A stretch of 27,489 bases of DNA from Bacillota bacterium (GCA_030706015.1 JAUZPI010000060.1:1-27489), one strand, 5' to 3'. Shown: positions 1 through 8,547, numbered from the stretch's first letter. Numbers and translations are program-made. The notes: generated by a model not told the origin, from the sequence alone.

Positions 1-118
1 TAACATCATTAACTTCTTCTCCCAGGAATACAATTCTATCCTTTAAAAGTCTTGAATAAATATCGTAAGACCTTTCTCCTCTGTTAGTTTGTTCTATTAC
101 CATAGGCACTAAACTCAT
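1..118 (-). CDS. clpP: ATP-dependent Clp protease proteolytic subunit (5' part only)
   Basis: ClpP is the serine peptidase ring that degrades proteins fed by Clp ATPases in the cytoplasm. Only the first 39 codons are visible; the gene continues past the left edge. The N-terminus reads MSLVPMVIEQTNRGERSYDI and continues SRLLKDRIVFLGEEV, a near-signature ClpP start. The catalytic Ser-His-Asp residues lie outside the window. The ATG at 118 is preceded by AGGAGGGAATTTAT, a strong ribosome binding site. It lies 155 bases downstream of tig on the same strand, the usual clostridial order. I see no terminator between them, so co-transcription is possible. Confidence 0.93.
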   Translation of the reverse strand, partial: MSLVPMVIEQTNRGERSYDIYSRLLKDRIVFLGEEVNDV

Positions 119-273
119 ATAAATTCCCTCCTTTTTATTGCTACAAGAACATCCATATAATATTCTTTTACAATGAAGAATTAGTTATTATAATCTTATT
201 TATATTATGCCATATTTTTGAATTCATTAAACAAAAATATAACAAAAACTTATCACTGTCGATTAATTTACAT

Positions 274-1566
274 CTATGCAGTTAGCTTTGCGCTGCTAAC
301 TAATAAATCAATAACCTTAGAATTTTTCACTTCTTCTTCAATCATGCTTCTTTGAGCATCTAGAATTAATTTACCCATTTTTTCAAGATCTTTATTTGTG
401 TATTGTTTAGCCATTTCAGTAGCTCTCTCTAAAAGTTCTTCTTCTGTAACATTAATATTTTCAGTCTCTGATATTTTTTCTAGTACTAATCTAGTTCTAA
501 CTCTTTTTTCAGCTGTTTCTTTCATGTAATCTCTTACTTTTTCTTCTGAACTATTTGTAAATTTATAATATGATTCAAGATCTAATTGCTGATATTTTAA
601 TCTCATTTCAAGTTCTCTAAGCATTACATCTGTTTCGTTTTTAACCATTACTTCAGGTATGTCTATTTTAGCATTATTGGAAACTGCTTCAATTACCTTT
701 TCTTCTAATTCTGCTTTTGCTCTTGCTTCATTTGATTCTTCAGCTTTCTTTCTTATATCAGCCTTTACTTCATCAAGTGTATCAAATTCAGATACTTCCT
801 TTGCAAATTCATCATCTAAAGCTGGTAATTCTTTTATTTTTATTTCTTTTACTGTAACTTGGAAAGTAGCAGGTTTTCCATTAAGTTCTTCCTTACCATA
901 TTCTTCAGGAAATGTTACATTTACATCCTTGCTTTCATCTTTCATTAAACCGATTAATTGATCTTCAAAATTACCTATGAATGTTCCTGAACCAATTTCT
1001 AAAGAGTAATCTGTTCCTTCTCCGCCTTCAAATGCAACTCCATCAATATAACCTTTAAAATCTATTACAGCTATGTCACCCTTTTCTACTGCTCCATCTT
1101 CTTTTGATTTTATTCTAGCGTTCTTTTCTTGCATAGCTTTAAGTTGTTCTTCGACAACTTCATCGCTTACAGGGTATTCAACTTTTTCAACTTCTACTCC
1201 CTTATATTCTCCAAGTTCAATTTCAGGAGTTACTGTTACTTCTGCAGTATATATAAACTCCTTATCTTCTCCGATTTGAACTATATCTATTTTAGGATAA
1301 TCTACAGGCTTTATGTTATTTTGCTCCAAAGCTAATGGATATGTATTATCGCAGCAAATATTGATTGCTTCTTCATAAAATACGCCTTCTCCATAATATT
1401 GCTTTATTATATTCATTGGTGCTTTACCTTTTCTAAATCCAGGTATATTAAACTTCTTACCTTGCTTTTTAAAAGCTTCTTTTACAGCTTCCTTGAACTG
1501 TTCTGCTTCTACAGTTATTTCAAATTTAACAACATTGTTACCTAGTTTTTCTACGTTAGCGTTCAT
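274..1566 (-). CDS. tig: Trigger factor, ribosome-associated chaperone
   Basis: Trigger factor binds at the ribosomal exit tunnel and helps nascent proteins fold; the family also has peptidyl-prolyl isomerase activity. The 430 residues match the usual length. The N-terminal ribosome-binding domain carries the signature loop GFRKGKAP at residues 43-50. An FKBP-type domain follows at about 160-245 (GDIAVIDFKGYIDG, then EIGSGTFIGNFEDQLIG), and the rest is the long helical chaperone domain. The ATG at 1566 has AGGAGGAATTTTA in front of it. It is followed by clpP, which is common in Firmicutes and links folding to quality control. No truncation or missing motif is seen. Confidence 0.97.
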   Translation of the reverse strand: MNANVEKLGNNVVKFEITVEAEQFKEAVKEAFKKQGKKFNIPGFRKGKAPMNIIKQYYGEGVFYEEAINICCDNTYPLALEQNNIKPVDYPKIDIVQIGEDKEFIYTAEVTVTPEIELGEYKGVEVEKVEYPVSDEVVEEQLKAMQEKNARIKSKEDGAVEKGDIAVIDFKGYIDGVAFEGGEGTDYSLEIGSGTFIGNFEDQLIGLMKDESKDVNVTFPEEYGKEELNGKPATFQVTVKEIKIKELPALDDEFAKEVSEFDTLDEVKADIRKKAEESNEARAKAELEEKVIEAVSNNAKIDIPEVMVKNETDVMLRELEMRLKYQQLDLESYYKFTNSSEEKVRDYMKETAEKRVRTRLVLEKISETENINVTEEELLERATEMAKQYTNKDLEKMGKLILDAQRSMIEEEVKNSKVIDLLVSSAKLTA

Positions 1567-1609
1567 TAAAATTCCTCCTAATCAAGTCCATGCTTATTTT
1601 AACTTAGAT

Positions 1610-1639
1610 ATTATAACATATATTAATAATTATTTACAA
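1610..1639 (-). promoter_or_regulatory. Candidate promoter of tig
   Basis: Reading leftward there is a perfect -10 TATAAT at 1615-1610, and an 18-base spacer separates it from TTGTAA at 1639-1634. The leader to the tig ATG would be roughly 35-40 bases. The -35 match is only moderate, and AT-rich surroundings make chance matches likely. Confidence 0.45.
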
Positions 1640-1789
1640 ATGTTATTCAAGATTATTCTTTTACTATTTATTATATACCATTATTTCATAAGTTTACAAA
1701 TACATTTTAATATTTGTATAAATATATGTTTATTTAATAATTATTACTATACGAATAACTATATTTATTATACTTTTTTCTATGACTAC

Positions 1790-1920
1790 CAGCCGTAATA
1801 CTCACGCTTCTAAAGACTAGAGATACCGGCTGCTACGTCCCTAAATAACGTGTTCTAAGTGTCCTTGACACTTAGAACACTGTTAATAAGCGTCTCTGCC
1901 GCTAAGAACTCTGTTTACTA
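1790..1920. repeat. Structured repeat-like intergenic element with 14-bp perfect hairpin
   Basis: This GC-richer block stands out in a very AT-rich gap. It contains a perfect 14-bp inverted repeat (1850-1863 with 1867-1880, GTGTTCTAAGTGTC and its complement, 3-base loop). A second pair of arms, CAGCCG at 1790-1795 and CGGCTG at 1827-1832, lies to its left, and a small AGCG/CGCT stem lies to its right. No T-run follows on either strand, so it is not a normal intrinsic terminator. The right end supplies the last codons and the TAG stop of the 1902-2702 gene. It looks like a dispersed intergenic repeat, but only one copy is in the window, so repeat status is inferred. Confidence 0.5.
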
Positions 1921-2702
1921 TGAAATAAATCTTTTAAATAATAATGCGCCTGTCTTATATCATCAAAAGATGTATAATTATCACTATAGACCTCTATTAT
2001 GGCGTTGCCCTTATAATTTATTGAATTCAATTTACTAAAGAGGCTTTTATAGTTGATATCCCCCTTGCCAGGTAGTAAACATGAATTGGTATCATTTTTA
2101 TCATTTATATGAATGTTAACTAATCTATCTCCCATTGCTTCAATATACTTATCCGGTTCAATACAAGCCCTATAGCTTTGCTTGAGATCCAATGTAAAAT
2201 ATAGTGGATAACTACACCTTTCCTTTAACATCTCAATAAAATTTATATCAGAGGACATACACCAAGAAACATTTTCCTGGGCCAGCTTCATTTCATTTTC
2301 CCCAGCTATATATATTAATTCATTATATATTTCTAAAATAAATTTGTCATCTAAAAATTTATTAACCCCTTGCCTTAATCCGTGAAAAGTGTAATACTTT
2401 GCTCCTAAAATTTTACCTGCCTTGCATACCTTTTTGAACATAGACAACATGTCTTCTCTTCTTCTTTTATAAGCATCAAATAAATATGGCTCAAAAGAAG
2501 AAGAAAATGCATGTACGGAAATTATATCAATATTATTTTGATTCTTCCTATCGCTAAGCTTTTTTACAAATTCTTCATCATATTCACACATACTATTTAA
2601 AAAAACTTCTGCACATTCAAACCCTAATTCACAGATTTTATCAATAGCATCCTCTGTGTTAACTTTCGGGTAAAATATTGCAGAGGATAATCCAACCTTC
2701 AT
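1902..2702 (-). CDS. Sugar phosphate isomerase/epimerase-like TIM-barrel protein
   Basis: A 266-residue protein of the xylose-isomerase-like TIM-barrel superfamily, which includes IolE/IolI-type isomerases and endonuclease IV. It starts MKVGLSSAIFYPKVNTEDAI, typical of strand 1. Candidate metal ligands sit at the expected strand ends: His64 (SVHAF), His107 (TFHG), Glu143 (AQENVSW), Asp172 (FTLDLKQS), His198 and Asp201 (NIHINDKND) and Glu237 (IIEVYS). These suggest an active divalent-metal isomerase or epimerase; the substrate cannot be inferred. The ATG at 2702 follows GGGAGAAG. It lies 26 bases after the preceding membrane-anchored gene, so both are probably one transcript. The final Lys-Gln-Ser-Ser and stop are encoded by the repeat-like element, suggesting the original C-terminus was altered. 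Confidence 0.8.
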   Translation of the reverse strand: MKVGLSSAIFYPKVNTEDAIDKICELGFECAEVFLNSMCEYDEEFVKKLSDRKNQNNIDIISVHAFSSSFEPYLFDAYKRRREDMLSMFKKVCKAGKILGAKYYTFHGLRQGVNKFLDDKFILEIYNELIYIAGENEMKLAQENVSWCMSSDINFIEMLKERCSYPLYFTLDLKQSYRACIEPDKYIEAMGDRLVNIHINDKNDTNSCLLPGKGDINYKSLFSKLNSINYKGNAIIEVYSDNYTSFDDIRQAHYYLKDLFHSKQSS

Positions 2703-2728
2703 GTACTTCTCCCATCCATCTCAATACA

Positions 2729-3526
2729 TCATTTCAAATACTGAGTATTACCATTAACAACTGCTTCTAATCCATTTTCGTTTACACTATTTAGTTTAAC
2801 ATCAGAGCCAGATATATTTGTGTTTTCAAAAGCCTTGTCTTTAATGCTGTACTTCCATATATATTTATCTGTTCTGTTATCAAACCATGGTACTTGACTT
2901 ACAAATACTATGCTATTATCATCAATAAACTTTGGTGAAGAGCACCATATGTATGTAGGATTATTCTGCAGCACAGCGGTTCTAGTGAATGTAGTTCCCC
3001 CACTTGATGTATATGAATTATAAGTTATGTCCTGCTGATTACCGTCAGCATCTATATAAGTCATGGTTTGACCATTTTTATCATATACTACCACAGCTTT
3101 ACCGGTAGAACTAATATTGTAATCTCCATCCAATCCGTTTAAATCTACAGATTTTATCTTCTTGTCATCGCCATTCTTTTCATATGACACCTTGACCTGT
3201 TTTGAGTCTGGCATATTTATAGCATAAACACTATCTACCACCTTTGGATCATTCTTCTTGTCTTGTGTAGTCTTGTCTTGATTTACTTTAACTGTTTCCT
3301 TTTTATCTAATTTTTTATCTGAGTTTTTATATTTAAATTTATTCAATACACCTGAAATACTAAAACTCTTAGAACTCACATTTTTTTTGTATAGTTCCGT
3401 GATGCCTCCCTTAAACAACAAAGCAGACCCCAAAATTAAAACTGTTAATACAAGAGCTATTCTTTTCCTTCTTCTTTTTTTTCTTTCTCTCTCATAGCTG
3501 CTGCTAAAAATACTTGGTTTAGACAA
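2729..3526 (-). CDS. Membrane-anchored protein of unknown function
   Basis: I do not recognise a named family. The 265 residues have a short cytoplasmic N-terminus ending in a strongly basic patch (RERKKRRRKR, residues 13-22), one membrane segment at about 23-38, then an extracytoplasmic region. A Lys/Asp/Gln-rich linker (about 55-95) leads to a beta-rich C-terminal domain (about 100-265) with short repeated strands such as KAVVVYDKNGQTMTYID. This resembles a small propeller-like or DUF4652-like surface domain. The start is TTG at 3526, chosen because AAGGAGGG lies six bases upstream. It is first in a two-gene unit with the TIM-barrel gene. Single-pass topology with the bulk outside is inferred. 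Confidence 0.7.
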   Translation of the reverse strand: MSKPSIFSSSYERERKKRRRKRIALVLTVLILGSALLFKGGITELYKKNVSSKSFSISGVLNKFKYKNSDKKLDKKETVKVNQDKTTQDKKNDPKVVDSVYAINMPDSKQVKVSYEKNGDDKKIKSVDLNGLDGDYNISSTGKAVVVYDKNGQTMTYIDADGNQQDITYNSYTSSGGTTFTRTAVLQNNPTYIWCSSPKFIDDNSIVFVSQVPWFDNRTDKYIWKYSIKDKAFENTNISGSDVKLNSVNENGLEAVVNGNTQYLK

Positions 3527-3648
3527 TTTTAACCCTCCTTACAAGAACATCCATGAACTATTATAACTCAAATGCATAAATTTTAATAATATTTTTTTAA
3601 CAATCTACAAATTTAATATAATATGCGATTCCTCTAATAATATTATAA

Positions 3649-3688
3649 AAAAGAGACTTGAAAACCTCAATGCTTTCAAGCCTCTTTT
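3649..3688 (-). terminator. Intrinsic terminator of carAB
   Basis: The arms AAAAGAG-A-CTTGAAA (3649-3663) and TTTCAAG-C-CTCTTTT (3674-3688) form a long stem with one mismatch and a 10-base loop. Read on the minus strand it is followed by a T-rich run (CTCTTTTTTATAA). It lies about 60 bases past the carB stop. Confidence 0.85.
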
Positions 3689-3750
3689 ATGAATAAATCT
3701 AAAGTTTTCTTACTTAAACTTGTATTTAAGCGCTATATTATTGATATATT

Positions 3751-6700
3751 TTATACAAAGTACTCATCCATTGCTCTATATTGAACCTGCTTATTGGATT
3801 TCTTAACATTAATAGCTGTTAAAAATATACTAGCAGTGTCAATACATGTGAAAACTGGAACTCTATAAACAGCTGCTTTTCTTCTTATCTTAAAGCCAAC
3901 AGTATTTAAATTGTTTCCCTTCGTAGGCGTATTTATTATTAAATCAATACCTTCATCTCCAATAGCCTTCATAAGCTTATTAATTGGCATCTTTTCACAT
4001 TGTAATCCGTTACTCTTTAGAAAATCTCCTGTTCCCTCTGATGAGTAAAGCTTAAATCCAAGATCTGCATACTTCTTTACTATTTCTAATCCTTCTTCTT
4101 TGTCTACATCCTTTAAGGAAACATAAGCATTTCCACCAGTAGGTATCTTCATTCCACAAGCACTAAATCCTTTATATACAGCAATATCAAAATCTACATC
4201 CACACCCATAACTTCTCCAGTTGATTTCATTTCAGGTCCTAGATAAGTATCAACGTCTGAAAGTTTTTCATTAGAGAATACTGGCACCTTTATTGCATGA
4301 AGCTTGCTGTCATTATTAAGACCTAAGCCATATCCTAAATCCTTTAGCTTCTTGCCTGTAATTATATCTACAGCCAATTTAACCATTGGTACACCAGTTA
4401 CCTTGCTTAGAATTGGAACTGTTCTTGATGCTCTAGGATTAACCTCTATTACATATACCTTATTTCCATCATACACATATTGTATATTCATTAATCCTAC
4501 AACTTTTAGTTCTTTTGCTAAAGCCCTGCTGTACTTCTCTAAAGTAGCTACAGTTTCTTTGGATAATGTATGATATGGATACATTGTAATACTATCACCT
4601 GAATGTACACCTGTTCTTTCAACATGTTCCATTATTCCAGGTATAAGTATGTCTTCTCCATCGGATATTAAGTCAACTTCAATTTCAGTACCTTTTACAT
4701 ACTTATCTATTAAAACTGGATGTGCGGTTGATAAAGTTACTGCTTCACTCATATATTTTTGGAGTGCAGCCTTGTCATAAACCACCTGCATCGCACGTCC
4801 ACCGATTACATACGAAGGTCTAACTATAACAGGATATCCCAAAGTAGTTACTGCATCATATGCCTCTTCCATGCTAGTAACTGCAGTACCTTCTGGCATT
4901 GGTATTTCTAATTTTTTAAGTAGATCACCAAATTTTTCTCTATCTTCTGCTAAATCAATTGATTCAAAGGAACTACCGAGTATCTTAACTCCTCTTTTAC
5001 TCAATTCTTCAGCAAGATTTATCGCTGTCTGCCCTCCGAATTGAACAATAACACCTTCTGGTTTCTCTTGGTTAATTATGTCCATTACATTATCTATATA
5101 CAATGATTCAAAATACAATTTATCAGCTGTATCAAAGTCAGTACTAACAGTTTCAGGGTTATTATTTATAGTTATTGATTTAAAACCAGCTTCTTTTATT
5201 CCCCATACTCCATGAACACAGCAATAATCAAATTCGATTCCTTGACCAATTCTTATTGGACCTGAACCTATTACTATTATTTTCTTATCATCAGATATTT
5301 CATTCTCGTCTTCATTCTCATAGCAGGAATAATAGTATGGAGTTTCCGCTTCAAATTCACCACTACAAGTATCAACTATCTTATATACTGGAGATACTTT
5401 TTCACTATTTAATATGTTTTTCACTTCATCTTCTTTTATGCCGGTAAGATTTGATATTTCTTTAATAGTAAAGCCCATCTTCTTTGCTTCTACCATAACT
5501 TCAGTAGTTTTTTCAGCTTTAAGCTTTATTTCCATCTTAATTATGTTATTTATACCATTTAAGAACCATTTATCAATCTTTGTTAATTCATGAAGCTTAT
5601 CTATGCTAAGACCTCTTCTTAAAGTTTCAGCTATGGCAAATAATCTTTCATCATCATGCTTTAGTATCTTATCTACTAATTCTCTATCAGTCATGCCTAT
5701 AAACTTATCCAGCCTTAAAGCTGTAAGCTTTCCTTCAAGTGAAGTTATAGCTTTTAAGAACGCAGCCTCAAAAGTTCTGTCTATAGACATTACTTCACCA
5801 GTTGCTTTCATTTGTGTACCCAAAACTCTTTCAGCAGTACCGAACTTATCAAAAGGCCATTTTGGTATTTTAACTACTATATAGTCTAATGTTGGTTCAA
5901 AACAAGCACTGGAGTTTTTAGTAACATAATTTTTCAATTCATCTAAGCTGTATCCTATAGCAATTTTAGCTGCAATCTTAGCTATTGGATATCCCACAGC
6001 TTTTGAAGCAAGTGCTGAGGAACGGCTAACTCTTGGATTAACTTCGATTACTATATATTTATTACTTTTTGGATCTAAGGCAAATTGTATATTACATCCG
6101 CCTTCTATTTTTAAGCTTCTTATTATTTTAATTGCAGATCTTCTTAGCATTTGATGTTCACTATCTCTAAGTGTTTGAGACGGTGCTACAACTATACTGT
6201 CACCAGTATGAATACCTACAGGATCGATATTTTCCATATTACATATGATAATGCAATTATCTTTCTTATCTCTTACAACCTCATATTCTAGTTCTTTCCA
6301 ACCAGCCACGCTTTGCTCTAAAAGTATCTGTCCTATCGGACTTAGCTTAATACCCCTATCACATATATCTAGTAGTTCATCCATATTTTCAGCGATACCG
6401 CCGCCAGTACCACCAAGTGTATATGCTGGTCTAATTATTACTGGGAATCCGTGCTTATTTACAAAATCTACACATTCATCTATATGAGTAGCTATTATAC
6501 TCTCAGGTATAGGTTCATTTATATCTAGCATTAGTTTTTTGAACTCATCTCTATCCTCTGCTTTAACAATAGCTTCACTATTTATTCCTAATAATTTTAC
6601 ATTGTACTTATCAAGCACACCTTTTTTTCTTAAGTTCATTGCCAAATTTAAAGCTGTTTGACCACCGAATCCAGCTAATATACCATCTGGCTGCTCTTTT

Positions 6701-6936
6701 ATGATTATCTGCTCTACTACCTCTTCTGTAAGTGGCTCTATATAAACCTTATCTGCAATATTGCTGTCAGTCATTATTGTAGCAGGATTACTGTTTATTA
6801 ATATTGTTTCTATTCCTTCTTCTTTTATTGCTTTGCAGGCTTGAGTACCAGAATAATCAAATTCTGCTGCCTGACCTATTATTATTGGTCCAGATCCTAG
6901 TATCAAAGCTTTTTTTATTGTTTTATCTAAAGGCAT
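3751..6936 (-). CDS. carB: Carbamoyl-phosphate synthase large subunit
   Basis: The synthetase subunit makes carbamoyl phosphate from bicarbonate, ammonia supplied by CarA, and two ATP. The 1061 residues are full length and show the internal duplication: the first half begins KKALILGSGPIIIGQAAEFD and the second repeats it as KKIIVIGSGPIRIGQGIEFD near residue 555. Each half has an ATP-grasp domain with EVNPR motifs (VIEVNPRVSRSSALASK; VIEVNPRASRTVPILSK). The last about 130 residues form the MGS-like allosteric domain, where UMP and other effectors bind in the family. The start ATG follows GGGAGGAATTTAAC. It is 31 bases downstream of carA, so they form one unit under the tandem PyrR leader. Confidence 0.97.
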   Translation of the reverse strand: MPLDKTIKKALILGSGPIIIGQAAEFDYSGTQACKAIKEEGIETILINSNPATIMTDSNIADKVYIEPLTEEVVEQIIIKEQPDGILAGFGGQTALNLAMNLRKKGVLDKYNVKLLGINSEAIVKAEDRDEFKKLMLDINEPIPESIIATHIDECVDFVNKHGFPVIIRPAYTLGGTGGGIAENMDELLDICDRGIKLSPIGQILLEQSVAGWKELEYEVVRDKKDNCIIICNMENIDPVGIHTGDSIVVAPSQTLRDSEHQMLRRSAIKIIRSLKIEGGCNIQFALDPKSNKYIVIEVNPRVSRSSALASKAVGYPIAKIAAKIAIGYSLDELKNYVTKNSSACFEPTLDYIVVKIPKWPFDKFGTAERVLGTQMKATGEVMSIDRTFEAAFLKAITSLEGKLTALRLDKFIGMTDRELVDKILKHDDERLFAIAETLRRGLSIDKLHELTKIDKWFLNGINNIIKMEIKLKAEKTTEVMVEAKKMGFTIKEISNLTGIKEDEVKNILNSEKVSPVYKIVDTCSGEFEAETPYYYSCYENEDENEISDDKKIIVIGSGPIRIGQGIEFDYCCVHGVWGIKEAGFKSITINNNPETVSTDFDTADKLYFESLYIDNVMDIINQEKPEGVIVQFGGQTAINLAEELSKRGVKILGSSFESIDLAEDREKFGDLLKKLEIPMPEGTAVTSMEEAYDAVTTLGYPVIVRPSYVIGGRAMQVVYDKAALQKYMSEAVTLSTAHPVLIDKYVKGTEIEVDLISDGEDILIPGIMEHVERTGVHSGDSITMYPYHTLSKETVATLEKYSRALAKELKVVGLMNIQYVYDGNKVYVIEVNPRASRTVPILSKVTGVPMVKLAVDIITGKKLKDLGYGLGLNNDSKLHAIKVPVFSNEKLSDVDTYLGPEMKSTGEVMGVDVDFDIAVYKGFSACGMKIPTGGNAYVSLKDVDKEEGLEIVKKYADLGFKLYSSEGTGDFLKSNGLQCEKMPINKLMKAIGDEGIDLIINTPTKGNNLNTVGFKIRRKAAVYRVPVFTCIDTASIFLTAINVKKSNKQVQYRAMDEYFV

Positions 6937-6967
6937 GTTAAATTCCTCCCGAAGTTGTTAGTATTTG

Positions 6968-8053
6968 TTATATAGCTTTAGTATTAACATCATCATTCAT
7001 TATTGTCATAAATTTGTCAAATAGATATTCTGTATCTATAGGGCCTGGTGCACCTTCTGGATGAAATTGTACTGAAAATACAGGAAGTGATTTATGCTTC
7101 ATACCTTCAACAGTATTATCATTTAGGTTGATATGAGTTATAATCATACCTTTATTTTCTACAGTTTTAGAGTCTACAGCATATCCGTGATTTTGTGATG
7201 TTATATATGCTTTATCTCTTTCAATATCATAAACACCATGGTTTCCACCTCTGTGACCAAACTTTAACTTATAGGTATCTCCACCTACTGCTAATGCTAT
7301 TATTTGATGACCAAGACATATTCCGAATGTTGGAAGTACTTGTATCAATTTTTTTACAGTTTCTATAGCTTCTGGTACTGCCTTAGGATCTCCAGGTCCA
7401 TTGCTAAGGAACAATCCATCTGGGTTAATACTCATTACTTCATTATAAGATACATTGTACGGGAAAATTGTTATGTCACAATTTCTATGTTTTAAGTTCT
7501 CAATTATGTTTCTTTTTGCTCCAAAGTCTATAACCGCAACTCTTGGACCTTCTCCTGGAATATGAATAACTTCTTTTGTACTTACTTGTTTTACATATTC
7601 ATTTGTAAGGGTAGTGCTCTTTATAATATTATCAAGTTCTTCTATAGATAGGTCCTCATTAGTTATAACACACTTCATTGCGCCTAGTTTTCTGATTTTT
7701 CTAGTTATGCTTCTAGTATCTACTCCATACAAACCAACAACGCCCATCTTCTTTAGCATTTCGTCGATACTTTCTTCACTAGCACAGTTAGAAGGATGTT
7801 CTGAAATACATTTTACAACAAAACCTTTTGCAAAAATTTGTTTTGACTCATTTTCAAAACTATTAACACCGTAATTCCCTATTAATGGATATGTCATATT
7901 TATAATTTGTCCTGCATAAGAAGGGTCTGTAAGTATTTCTTGATATCCAGTAATTGATGTATTAAATACTAATTCTCCAACTGAAGTACCTATTTTACCA
8001 AATCCCTTACCCTCAAAAACCGTTCCGTCTTCTAAATACAATTTGCCACTCAT
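6968..8053 (-). CDS. carA: Carbamoyl-phosphate synthase small (glutaminase) subunit
   Basis: CarA hydrolyses glutamine and channels ammonia to CarB. The N-terminal CPSase domain begins MSGKLYLEDGTVFEGKGFG. The C-terminal class I amidotransferase domain has the nucleophile Cys246 in FGICLGHQ, with His331 and Glu333 in QFHPEGAPGP completing the triad. I place the start at the ATG at 8053 (361 residues). An in-frame GTG at 8062 would add three residues, but it overlaps the ribosome binding site AAGAGGTGG, which is well spaced only for the ATG. It is first in the carAB unit, about 210 bases downstream of the second PyrR attenuator terminator. Confidence 0.96.
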   Translation of the reverse strand: MSGKLYLEDGTVFEGKGFGKIGTSVGELVFNTSITGYQEILTDPSYAGQIINMTYPLIGNYGVNSFENESKQIFAKGFVVKCISEHPSNCASEESIDEMLKKMGVVGLYGVDTRSITRKIRKLGAMKCVITNEDLSIEELDNIIKSTTLTNEYVKQVSTKEVIHIPGEGPRVAVIDFGAKRNIIENLKHRNCDITIFPYNVSYNEVMSINPDGLFLSNGPGDPKAVPEAIETVKKLIQVLPTFGICLGHQIIALAVGGDTYKLKFGHRGGNHGVYDIERDKAYITSQNHGYAVDSKTVENKGMIITHINLNDNTVEGMKHKSLPVFSVQFHPEGAPGPIDTEYLFDKFMTIMNDDVNTKAI

Positions 8054-8262
8054 ATATTCCACCTCTTCTTAAAATTTAACACCGATCATTTAATTTTTAT
8101 ACATCATATATTATATTTATTCATAGGTTAACATATTTGACACACTACTGTCAAGCCATATATAGCCTTATATTTCGGTGTTTTTCCTGAATTAACAATA
8201 TAATTCTAAATTCATATTTTATGCATACTTTTACAATCCAAATTCAATAGAATTTTAACAAT

Positions 8263-8293
8263 AAAGACCTTCCACTTGAGGCAGAAGGTCTTT
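8263..8293 (-). terminator. Terminator of PyrR attenuator 2
   Basis: Perfect 10-bp arms, AAAGACCTTC (8263-8272) and GAAGGTCTTT (8284-8293), with an 11-base loop. The T-run read leftward (CTTTATTGTT) is modest, so termination here may be leaky compared with the upstream attenuator. Confidence 0.75.
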
Positions 8294-8375
8294 TATTTGC
8301 GCACTTATAGGTATACATATGTGTACACCTATCATAAAATTCCTTATTAGCCTCTCGGGACTAAATTTAAAGGCA
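8263..8375 (-). promoter_or_regulatory. PyrR-type attenuator 2 in the carAB leader (proximal to carA)
   Basis: In the minus-strand RNA the core AGUCCCGAGAGGCU (8362-8349) matches the PyrR-binding consensus. It sits in a loop closed by CCUU (from about 8374) and AAGG, the anti-antiterminator. The 3' side GAGGCUAAUAAGG can instead pair with CCUUCUGCCUC (8288-8278), which overlaps the terminator stem; this is the antiterminator. The terminator arms are 8293-8284 and 8272-8263. A 26-base near-palindrome (8307-8332) lies between the two halves and would fold as an extra hairpin in the antiterminator loop. By family precedent, PyrR with UMP stabilises the anti-antiterminator and stops transcription. 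Confidence 0.88.
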
Positions 8376-8388
8376 ACTATTCAATTAT

Positions 8389-8422
8389 AAAAATAAAAGC
8401 CTTTTACCATCTGGCAAAAGGC
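8389..8422 (-). terminator. Terminator of PyrR attenuator 1
   Basis: The GC-rich stem has GCCTTTT and AAAAGGC as outer arms, with GCC/GG(T) inside and a four-base loop. On the minus strand it ends in a strong T-run (CTTTTATTTTT). Confidence 0.88.
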
Positions 8423-8503
8423 GTACTAATCCTAACTAAAACATATATGCTCATCTAAGCATTAGACACCTTTTCAGTCTCTCTGGACTATTCTTTAAAG
8501 GCT
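8389..8503 (-). promoter_or_regulatory. PyrR-type attenuator 1 in the carAB leader (promoter-proximal)
   Basis: The core AGUCCAGAGAGACU (8489-8476) fits the PyrR-binding consensus. It is flanked by GCCUUU (about 8502) and AAAAGG, which close the anti-antiterminator. The alternative antiterminator pairs AAAAGGUGU with ACGCCUUUU, extended by CUAAU with AUUAG, and uses the 5' half of the terminator stem. The terminator arms are 8422-8415 and 8406-8399 and are followed by TTTTATTTTT. All elements come in the order expected of a Bacillus-type pyr attenuator. It begins about ten bases after the predicted transcription start. Confidence 0.9.
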
Positions 8504-8518
8504 ATATTATTTTATTAA

Positions 8519-8547
8519 ATAATATCACTTTCAATTAAAATTGTCAA
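8519..8547 (-). promoter_or_regulatory. Promoter of carAB
   Basis: Read leftward, a perfect -35 TTGACA (8547-8542), a 17-base spacer and -10 TATTAT (8524-8519). The expected start near 8511 puts both PyrR attenuators in the transcript and gives a leader of about 460 bases before carA. Confidence 0.85.

Noticed and set aside
1493..1798. 101-codon plus-strand frame between tig and the repeat-like element
   Set aside because: It is dominated by Ile/Tyr/Phe/Asn from AT-rich DNA, overlaps tig antisense and has no convincing start.
1850..1880. The 14-bp hairpin as a terminator of the TIM-barrel gene
   Set aside because: The stem is strong but no T-run follows on either strand, so a repeat element explains it better.
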